DNA of 11,448 nt from Candidatus Berkelbacteria bacterium (GTDB lineage Bacteria; Patescibacteriota; UBA1384; VFKW01): NCBI GenBank assembly GCA_009885355.1, contig VFKW01000059.1, positions 1 to 11,448 on the forward strand, given 5' to 3'. Positions 7,301-11,448 of the stretch are shown here, one piece after another. Each line of letters starts with the position of its first letter. Position 1 is the stretch's first letter. The translations under genes and the position numbers were made by a program. The notes beneath the pieces were generated by a model. That model did not search any database, was not told the origin of the DNA, and saw only the letters and a list, made by a program, of their open reading frames with translations.

Positions 7301-8256
7301 AATCCATCTCGCAGCTCACCCAAAATTTCCGTCGCTGAACCCTGATAAGGCTCTTCGTGCTCAGGAAAATTATGCGTTTCTGCACTGATATGGATATGGA
7401 GAGTCACAGGGAACATATCGTAAATACTCGGATGTCCCGGATTAACAGGTAATAATGTCGGCACCGTATAGCCGACAATCGCACTGGCATTATCGCCAGG
7501 CCCAATTCGCGTATTGTCACCTTTAACTAATAGTCTTGCATTATATGGTTCTTTTAACGCATCAATTAAGGTATATGGCCGCTCAACTCCATCAATGACA
7601 AACCTCGTCATAAAGAAGATGATATGCCAGCAATGGTCAGACCACACCTGAGCAAGTTGTAAAATCGCCGAATCAGTCGGATTCTTCTGAAGCTTCGAGT
7701 AGATTTCGGCAATTTTGTTCATATGCCAATCGCCAAATTGCAAACCCTCAGCTGCGCAAAAATCTTCAACCGACCTGATTCCTTCTCGCAAAAATGGGAT
7801 AGTTACAACCGGTGGAACAATTCCCCCCGCTTGCAAATTCCGAGGAATCGCATCATAAATGCATTCCTGTACCCTATCTCGTCTCGCATCGAGAAATGTA
7901 GCCATGTCCACCCCACGTGGAATACGGTAACGGCGGAATACTTCAACACGTCGGATCATAGAATCACTAACATGTCTTAAAATTTCCACCGCACCAGAAC
8001 TAGTAGAAGTCTCGATTGACAATCGAGGCCCGATCATTCCGATATCCTTGCCTACAAGGCTAGGCATCTCGGTCACCACATGAGTAGGTAAATATTGAAA
8101 ATAAGACATAATCTTTCGTCTTAAAACCAATACTTGCCCGTCATCAAGCGGCAGCTTTGTCTCAACGACAAAACAAGTTTCTGTACCATCGGCTTCAAGC
8201 CGGTAAAACGGTACAATATTAACTCCCAAATTACACACTCCCTTCATAACAGTCAT
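4324..8256 (-). CDS. purL: Phosphoribosylformylglycinamidine synthase, single-chain (PurS-like + synthetase + glutaminase)
   Basis: Catalyses step 4 of purine synthesis in the cytosol: FGAR + glutamine + ATP to FGAM. The 1310-residue length matches the fused E. coli/eukaryote type (about 1300), so no separate purS or purQ is needed. A PurS-like N-terminal part (about 1-150) is followed by a linker with SDHCWH (206-211), where the usual Arg of SEHCRH is Trp. The first synthetase half has AETHNFP (292-298), VGSLRFPNGY and HDQGAGG (510-516); the second half has GEAYTNL, FGGKDSSSMA (791-800) and HDIGSGGL (898-905). A class I glutaminase domain starts near 1047 (KPFKAAVIREQGSN), with nucleophile Cys1144 in GICNGAQ and His1270 in MMPHAFD. 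The Glu normally two residues after that His is Phe1272, with Asp1273 next. The start may be TTG at 8229, nine codons in, which has AAGGGAG correctly spaced; the ATG at 8256 has no visible ribosome site. Monocistronic, with its own terminator. Confidence 0.95.
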   Translation of the reverse strand: MTVMKGVCNLGVNIVPFYRLEADGTETCFVVETKLPLDDGQVLVLRRKIMSYFQYLPTHVVTEMPSLVGKDIGMIGPRLSIETSTSSGAVEILRHVSDSMIRRVEVFRRYRIPRGVDMATFLDARRDRVQECIYDAIPRNLQAGGIVPPVVTIPFLREGIRSVEDFCAAEGLQFGDWHMNKIAEIYSKLQKNPTDSAILQLAQVWSDHCWHIIFFMTRFVIDGVERPYTLIDALKEPYNARLLVKGDNTRIGPGDNASAIVGYTVPTLLPVNPGHPSIYDMFPVTLHIHISAETHNFPEHEEPYQGSATEILGELRDGLGTGKCSLVQFTGCGRVVGSLRFPNGYRIPGEFIAGLPYTYRKDKATPMEIVLKGLQGWQDAANAVGKPCTHGFFFSGAVWRPRRNNKGEIVLERMESMKQVGFGSAGGVVREDQAEKDQPQVGMKIVRIGGPAYPIGYGGGSGSSTLTGDNKTGFDVNAVQRGNAEMKRRVISVYEACFALGLKTPFASNHDQGAGGIANLLTELIGRQGGRIYLASVNRGDPTMSDKMVWVCEYQEGMGVLVLESDLPMLKTICQRENCPLEEVGEITGDGKLLVFSQRDNAEVLAENSEPIIELDLVDILDKGHTFTRSDTTPEIIRLQVNIPRSMTFEKAVRNVFRRSEVGSKEWITRLVDGSVSGLVVLNQYCGPFSTPINDCSMVALGYESDQGAAASFGVHPYLTTLDPAAGTRWSLGEAYTNLMNVAIDEFELIKFICNWMWPANLKEPDGELARLDMAVCAARDALLELASAIFGGKDSSSMATWVEGLLIKSLETVVFTSIAPIRDVNCHVTPDIKYPGESVLIHLDIAQGKRRLGGSSFGQSLEQLGDWGPDMDDSAVLKRSFVAAQYLLKNRLYSAGHDIGSGGLITTVAEMCFASGCGVTLDTSGKTDVYAEYLAEELGYVMECPDQNLKQILQKLNDDDVPHRVIGQTMAQPVIKVFHNGQSELDCSMDDLRRDWEMTGYELRKLRVDSDCAKKEWRNTRNRRKPVYRIGFTPKPTAPEILIRKPFKAAVIREQGSNGHPELISACRRVGFETMDITMSDFLSGEITSLDDFRFITFAAGFSYKDILGAAVGWSKKIMDNPQLFDIFEQYRAAQRGPSLGICNGAQLGLRNGWVLPDLPPEKWPQFTEIPLGKFNHQWVRLKIVKSPSIMLEGMEGSILGTWVANGEGRFNCDHAPEVFERVIKENLAPLVYVDPLGRRTTALPYSPSGSFVAGVCDPTGLHLFMMPHAFDRSSQTRLWPYVSEELKGLEENPWLNMGQNAMKWCLNN
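8227..8244 (-). promoter_or_regulatory. Ribosome-binding site favouring a TTG start for purL
   Basis: On the minus strand AAGGGAG (complement of 8238-8244) precedes the in-frame TTG (complement of 8227-8229) by 8 bases. The two upstream ATGs, at 8256 and 8247, have no purine-rich sequence before them. A TTG start would give a 1301-residue PurL beginning LGVNIVPFYR. Confidence 0.5.
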
Positions 8257-8275
8257 TCAGAATATTTTTATGTAA

Positions 8276-8292
8276 AAGAGCAGATAGCTCTT
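8276..8292 (-). promoter_or_regulatory. Short hairpin in the purL leader
   Basis: AAGAGC (8276-8281) and GCTCTT (8287-8292) form a 6-bp stem with a 5-nt loop, about 20-36 bases before the annotated purL ATG. No T-run follows it directly in the minus direction, so it is not an obvious attenuator. Confidence 0.3.
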
Positions 8293-8314
8293 ATAAAAAG
8301 AAATCGCTAGCTTG

Positions 8315-8343
8315 AACCTACTATAAAAACCACTTCGAGTCAA
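8315..8343 (-). promoter_or_regulatory. Possible purL promoter
   Basis: On the minus strand TTGACT (complement of 8338-8343) is followed after 17 bases by TAGGTT (complement of 8315-8320), a weak -10. An alternative -10-like TATAAG lies further downstream, but with a poor -35. The -35 call is better than the -10. Confidence 0.35.
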
Positions 8344-8354
8344 CCCTTATAAAG

Positions 8355-8384
8355 AGATCAAAAAACAATAAATATATTTGATCT
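8355..8384. promoter_or_regulatory. 8-bp inverted repeat AGATCAAA...TTTGATCT, operator candidate
   Basis: AGATCAAA (8355-8362) and TTTGATCT (8377-8384) are perfect inverted repeats with a 14-bp A/T-rich centre. Half-site centres are 22 bp apart, about two helix turns, which suits a dimeric regulator. The right half overlaps the -35 box of the downstream plus-strand gene. The left half sits 12 bp behind the candidate purL -35. It could control both genes; no regulator was identified. Confidence 0.4.
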
Positions 8385-8405
8385 AAAATAAATCAGGAGT
8401 ACAAT
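8378..8405 (+). promoter_or_regulatory. Promoter of the 169-codon gene
   Basis: TTGATC (8378-8383) and TACAAT (8400-8405, 5 of 6 to consensus) are 16 bases apart. The predicted transcript starts near 8412, about 27 bases before the ATG at 8439, and includes the ribosome site AAAGGAG. Confidence 0.5.
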
Positions 8406-8438
8406 AAACTTATAAATCAAAAAACAAAGGAGCTAAAA

Positions 8439-8948
8439 ATGCCAAATGAAACTATGAATCAAGAAGTACATGAGCTAAAGGAATTCACAATTTATGGTTT
8501 CCCAGAATTAATCAAAAATGCCTTAGCTGAAATCGAAACCATACTTACAAGCCAATTTGACCCTGGGGAGCTTGAAGAAATAGAAAATATTTCATTGATG
8601 CAGTCCGATACAAGCATAAACAAAGATATCCCAGAATTCCCAACCGATAACCTTAAAATCCTCCAAAAAGTAATCGAACATAGACTTCCAGAAGAAATCA
8701 ACGAAATCACAGAAGCAATCCTGCAAAACGGCTCATTTCTACCCAAAGAAGATGATCGCGCTTCCAATATGGAGGAAGCTCTTAATGATCTTCCCAAAAT
8801 TATCGCCAGTTTTATAAATGATCCAAACAATTTCCGTAACATGAATCCAAATCTAACCTCACAATTAGTCGGCCTACTCGAAACATTAAATCAGCAAATA
8901 GAAACTAAGGCTAACTATGCAATAGAAGAACAAAAAATAGCCGCCTGA
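8439..8948 (+). CDS. Hypothetical acidic helical protein, unknown function
   Basis: I do not recognise this 169-residue protein. It starts at an ATG with AAAGGAG 6 bases upstream. The sequence is strongly acidic, rich in Glu, Asn and Ile/Leu, and predicted by eye to be almost all helix: segments FPELIKNALAEIETILTS, LEEIENISLM, NLKILQKVIEHRLPEEINEI, MEEALNDLPKIIASFI and SQLVGLLETLNQQIETK. It has no cysteine, no signal peptide and no membrane segment, so it is likely cytosolic, possibly a scaffold or binding protein. It stands alone on the plus strand between purL and purN, both on the minus strand. A possible operator (8355-8384) overlaps its promoter. Composition is more A-rich than the pur genes. 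The good ribosome site and promoter favour a real gene; a role in purine metabolism is not supported beyond location. Confidence 0.72.
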   Translation: MPNETMNQEVHELKEFTIYGFPELIKNALAEIETILTSQFDPGELEEIENISLMQSDTSINKDIPEFPTDNLKILQKVIEHRLPEEINEITEAILQNGSFLPKEDDRASNMEEALNDLPKIIASFINDPNNFRNMNPNLTSQLVGLLETLNQQIETKANYAIEEQKIAA

Positions 8949-8967
8949 TCTCAAACCATGTAACTAA

Positions 8968-9022
8968 TTGTAGCTCAAGCTTTAGCTTGCCGTCGCAAAA
9001 AACAAGCTAAAGCTTGAGCTAC
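8968..9022. repeat. BIME-like inverted pair of REP-type repeats
   Basis: GTAGCTCAAGCTTTAGCTTG (8970-8989) and its exact reverse complement (9003-9022) flank a 13-base spacer, giving a perfect 20-bp stem. Each arm also folds alone as CAAGC-TTTA-GCTTG behind GTAG. A GTAG tetranucleotide 5' of a short palindrome, with copies paired head to head, is the layout of REP/BIME elements handled by REP-associated tyrosine transposases (RAYTs). No such transposase is in the window. The left arm is related to 4249-4277. There is no T-tail on either side, so it is unlikely to be an ordinary terminator. Confidence 0.65.
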
Positions 9023-9039
9023 GGAAAAAAGTAATTATT

Positions 9040-9095
9040 AAAAAAAGCGGGGTTCGACTATTTGGCATAAATTTATCCAAACAAGCCTTCCCCGC
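9040..9095 (-). terminator. Intrinsic terminator of purN
   Basis: On the minus strand GCGGGG (complement of 9090-9095) pairs with CCCCGC (complement of 9047-9052), and a T-run (complement of 9040-9046) follows. The 37-base interior contains a second small stem, TTTGG (9061-9065) with CCAAA (9077-9081). It starts five bases after the purN stop codon. Confidence 0.65.
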
Positions 9096-9100
9096 GCGGA

Positions 9101-9754
9101 CTACACTAATGTAGTCTTAAGATCAAGAAAACGATATTTGCTTGGAACTCGTAAAGATTGAGGATCAGATCCGTCCCAAGAAATCTCACCTTGTAAAACC
9201 AGATTCGTAATAGTTGCCTGCCACTCATGCTCAAGCTTATTCACACTTTCAGCAAGCGAATCAGGTGTGTCATGAAACTGTATTTTTAGTGCATGCTGGA
9301 AAATGATCGGACCTTCATCATATTGCTCGGTTACAAAATGCATCGTAACCGCCGTATGAGTGGCCTCACCGTTGTTACAGGCCTCAATCATCTTCTCATG
9401 GACAAAATGCCCATACATCCCCGCTGTCAACGGCAATAACCCGGGATGAATGTTGATCGTTTTTCGAGGATCCAATCCTGTAACTTTCTTCAACCAACCC
9501 GAAAGGCAGATTAAATCAGGGTTATACCTCTCAATAATCGCAGCATATCCGGCCGTATCATAAGGTCCGGAAAAATGCTCAAACATAATCCCGAGATCAT
9601 CCGCCTTATGCCGCACTCCCCCATTTTCATGATTCGACACAACGGCGCAAATTTTACCGTCTATCGCACCATTTTTACAACCGTCAGCCAACACGCGAAA
9701 ACCGGAACCGCCTCCATCCTTCGAACCTGAAGCAAATACTAAAATTTTTTTCAT
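9101..9754 (-). CDS. purN: Phosphoribosylglycinamide formyltransferase (GAR transformylase)
   Basis: Transfers the formyl group of 10-formyltetrahydrofolate to GAR, giving FGAR (step 3), in the cytosol. The catalytic residues of the family are in place: Asn101 and His103 in NIHPGLLP, and Asp146 in QYDEGPI. A folate-site segment LSGWLKKVTG (84-93) precedes them. The N-terminal phosphate-binding loop is an unusual, longer ASGSKDGGGSGF (8-19) in place of the compact GSGSN form of E. coli PurN. The 217 residues include a tail of about 25 with no obvious family counterpart (ISWDGSDPQS onward). The ATG at 9754 has the strong site AGGAAGGGG upstream, like that of the ABC ATPase gene. The stop codon lies in a small inverted repeat GACTAC/GTAGTC (9099-9116). 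It is divergent from purD and supplies PurL's substrate. Confidence 0.93.
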   Translation of the reverse strand: MKKILVFASGSKDGGGSGFRVLADGCKNGAIDGKICAVVSNHENGGVRHKADDLGIMFEHFSGPYDTAGYAAIIERYNPDLICLSGWLKKVTGLDPRKTINIHPGLLPLTAGMYGHFVHEKMIEACNNGEATHTAVTMHFVTEQYDEGPIIFQHALKIQFHDTPDSLAESVNKLEHEWQATITNLVLQGEISWDGSDPQSLRVPSKYRFLDLKTTLV

Positions 9755-9788
9755 TTACAAGCTTCCCCTTCCTAGCATTCTAACTATA

Positions 9789-9817
9789 TTTCTACCTTAT
9801 ATATAAATTTTAGTCAA
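9789..9817 (-). promoter_or_regulatory. purN promoter
   Basis: On the minus strand TTGACT (complement of 9812-9817) is followed after 17 bases by TAGAAA (complement of 9789-9794; 4 of 6 to consensus). The leader would be about 25-30 bases. Its -35 stands 15 bp from that of purD. Confidence 0.5.
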
Positions 9818-9832
9818 TACCATATTATCGTC

Positions 9833-9861
9833 TTTACAAATCAAAATTTTCATCATATAAT
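9833..9861 (+). promoter_or_regulatory. purD promoter
   Basis: TTTACA (9833-9838) and a perfect TATAAT (9856-9861) are 17 bases apart. It is the strongest -10 among the promoters called here. The transcript should begin near 9868, with AAGGAGG (9881-9887) in the short leader. Confidence 0.75.
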
Positions 9862-9898
9862 AACCAGGCACAAAAAGTGCAAGGAGGAATATTAACAA

Positions 9899-11158
9899 AT
9901 GAATGTTTTGATCGTTGGATCAGGTGCTCGTGAGCACGCCATAGCCTGGAAATTACGACAAGATGACCCGATTACGAAAATTCATGCCGCCCCGGGTAAT
10001 CCCGGGATTGAGAAACTGGCAACATGTCACGATGTATCAGCAACAGATATCAATGGTTTAGTCAAATTAGCCAAGGACCTAAAAGTAGATTTAGTCATTA
10101 TAGGCCCGGAAGATCCACTCGCAATGGGACTAGCCAATGCGTTGGAAAGCAAAAACATTCCAGCTTTCGGACCATCAGCGGGCGCATCCCAGCTCGAAAG
10201 CTCAAAGGTTTTCGCAAAAAGGATCATGACAGAAGCTGGTGTACCGACTGCTCGGGCAATGCCTATAGGCAACAATGATCGTAGATCTGCTGAGACCTAT
10301 CTCGATGGTGTCAAATACCCGATTGTCATCAAAGCCGACGGGCTTGCTCTCGGTAAAGGTGTTGCCGTCTGTAACAGCAAAGAAGAAGCTTTACAGGCTT
10401 ACGATGAGTTCACAGAGAAATACGGCCCGACGATCCTGATCGAGGACTTCCTCGAAGGACCGGAATGTTCCATGTTTGCCATCTGCGATGGCACCCGCTT
10501 TGTATATTCCCCCTTCGCTATTCAAGATCACAAACCGATCGGCGAAGGTAATACGGGCCCAAATACTGGTGGAATGGGAACGGTCACCCCGATCATTCAC
10601 TTCGATGCTGCCTATGCAGATCTCGTCGCCGAACGCATTTTTGCGCCCACTCTGCGTGAAATGGCAAGAATCGGTATGCCTTTTTGTGGATGTCTCTACG
10701 CCGGACTAAAAGGATCGCCTACTGATCCATATGTCGTGGAATTCAACGTTCGCTTTGGCGATCCAGAAACACAGATATTAATGACCATGATGGATGAAAA
10801 TCTGGCTGAACTGCTATATAGTGCAGCAACTGAAACAATCATCAAAACCCGTCCAGCCAAATGGAAATCCGGCGCCGCCGCCTGCGTCGTCGCCGCCTCA
10901 GCCGGATACCCAGGCGATTACGAAAAAGGCATGGTCATCACCGGCATTGAAGAGGCCGAGTCAAATGATTCGCATATTTTCCACGCTGGAACTGCCATCA
11001 AAGATGGTGAACTTGTGACCAACGGCGGTCGTGTCCTCAGTGTAGTCGCCACTGGAGCAGATCTCGAGCAAGCACTGAAGACAGCCTACAACGGAATTGG
11101 AAAAATCCATTTCGATGGCATAATATACCGCACCGACATCGGCTTCAACGCCTTATAA
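9899..11158 (+). CDS. purD: Phosphoribosylamine--glycine ligase (GAR synthetase)
   Basis: Joins phosphoribosylamine and glycine with ATP to form GAR, step 2 of purine synthesis, supplying PurN. It is full length at 419 residues. The N-domain loop GSGAREHA (7-14) binds phosphate. An ATP-grasp core follows, with KADGLALGKGV (145-155), ILIEDFLEGPE (179-189) and the family signature HKPIGEGNTGPNTGGMG (211-227). The metal/ATP-binding EFNVRFGDPETQ (281-292) is intact. The C-terminal domain carries AGYPGDY and GGRVLSVVA. The start is clear: AAGGAGG at 9881-9887, 11 bases before the ATG, under a near-consensus promoter. It is divergent from purN and ends in a strong terminator, so it is transcribed alone. 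No missing residues or frame problems were seen. Confidence 0.97.
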   Translation: MNVLIVGSGAREHAIAWKLRQDDPITKIHAAPGNPGIEKLATCHDVSATDINGLVKLAKDLKVDLVIIGPEDPLAMGLANALESKNIPAFGPSAGASQLESSKVFAKRIMTEAGVPTARAMPIGNNDRRSAETYLDGVKYPIVIKADGLALGKGVAVCNSKEEALQAYDEFTEKYGPTILIEDFLEGPECSMFAICDGTRFVYSPFAIQDHKPIGEGNTGPNTGGMGTVTPIIHFDAAYADLVAERIFAPTLREMARIGMPFCGCLYAGLKGSPTDPYVVEFNVRFGDPETQILMTMMDENLAELLYSAATETIIKTRPAKWKSGAAACVVAASAGYPGDYEKGMVITGIEEAESNDSHIFHAGTAIKDGELVTNGGRVLSVVATGADLEQALKTAYNGIGKIHFDGIIYRTDIGFNAL

Positions 11159-11180
11159 ACCAAATCAATCACCCTCTCCA

Positions 11181-11206
11181 AGCAGCCCCCCGGGCTGCTA
11201 TTTTTT
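11181..11206 (+). terminator. Intrinsic terminator of purD
   Basis: AGCAGCCC (11181-11188) pairs perfectly with GGGCTGCT (11192-11199) around a CCC loop, followed by A and six T. It starts 22 bases after the purD stop. The A/T-rich bases 11207-11300 hold no gene or clear signal that I can see. Confidence 0.9.
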
Positions 11207-11300
11207 ATACACAAATATTAGTCCCAAATACTCACCCAAAAATTCTCCCAACTCAACAATATTTTAAAAACCACTAAAAAAACCCGCCTCATCATTGCAT

Positions 11301-11448
11301 GTTGCAAGTCAGCTAAATGTTCCACTTAATTAGTCAGCAATATGTTCTATTTTGTCATTCTGAGTCGTCAGACGAAGAATCTAGGTGTCAGCCGCATTAA
11401 CGAGAACCGCTCGGTGAACTCGCTAGATCCTTCGGCAAGCTCAGGATG
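11301..11448. mobile_element. MITE-like element, copy 2, cut by the window edge
   Basis: This copy starts GTTGCAAGTCAG exactly as copy 1 does (1563) and aligns to 1563-1710 without gaps, about 88% identical by hand count. The inner inverted arms are kept (GTCATTCTGAG at 11356-11366, TCAGGATG at the end). Conservation is highest in the inner arms and central region, lowest in the outer arm at 11313-11340. The right end lies beyond the window. Confidence 0.6.

Noticed and set aside
8492..8842. A 116-codon minus-strand frame opposite the 169-codon gene
   Set aside because: The plus-strand frame has the better ribosome site, promoter and composition. The minus frame is Ser/Ile-rich in the way expected of a complement.
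8970..9022. Terminator of the 169-codon gene
   Set aside because: The perfect 20-bp stem is followed by GG and an A-run on the plus strand, not T. The repeat explanation fits better, although some termination effect cannot be excluded.
9099..9116. GACTAC/GTAGTC inverted repeat over the purN stop as a regulatory site
   Set aside because: It is only 6 bp per arm and part of it is coding sequence; the real terminator lies just beyond.

Overview
This window reads as a chromosomal piece of a low-to-moderate-GC bacterium using the standard bacterial code: TGA ends the ABC ATPase gene and the 169-codon gene, so it is not read as Gly or Trp. Several traits resemble Patescibacteria/CPR-type genomes: many short palindromic intergenic repeats, a CCTGCCGGCAGG palindrome, compact A-rich leaders, and a PgeF/YfiH protein with a short, divergent N-terminus. 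That placement is an inference from style. No rRNA or other phylogenetic marker is present, and no tRNA, rRNA, CRISPR array or autonomous transposase was seen.

Layout, left to right. (1) 1-698: 3' part of a pgeF/yfiH-type gene whose start lies outside the window. (2) About 722-1543: a good sigma70-type promoter, a long structured leader, a 182-codon gene of unknown function and a hairpin terminator. (3) 1549-1797: a roughly 221-bp non-coding MITE-like element bounded by 14-bp direct repeats; a second copy begins at 11301 and runs off the right edge. (4) 1852-4214: a two-gene ABC exporter operon, ATPase plus a permease with about 12 membrane segments, overlapping by 4 bases. (5) 4215-4323: a convergent gap with a palindrome, a REP-like hairpin and the purL terminator. 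(6) 4324-8256 (minus): a single-chain PurL of the long type, with PurS-like, synthetase and glutaminase parts fused. (7) 8439-8948: an unrecognised acidic, helical 169-residue protein transcribed away from purL. (8) 8968-9095: a perfect inverted pair of the REP-like repeat, then the purN terminator. (9) 9101-9754 (minus) purN and 9899-11158 (plus) purD, fired by back-to-back promoters. (10) 11159-11448: the purD terminator and the second MITE-like copy.

The central theme is de novo purine synthesis. PurD makes GAR, PurN formylates it to FGAR, and PurL converts FGAR to FGAM using glutamine, so three consecutive steps (2, 3 and 4) lie together. They are not one operon: each has its own promoter and the orientations alternate. 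PgeF/YfiH proteins act on purine nucleosides, a loose thematic link. No new multi-gene system was found. The most notable signals are the GTAG-headed palindromic repeats with a compensatory base-pair change, the MITE-like element with candidate target duplications, and a PurL glutaminase domain that lacks the usual Glu of its triad.
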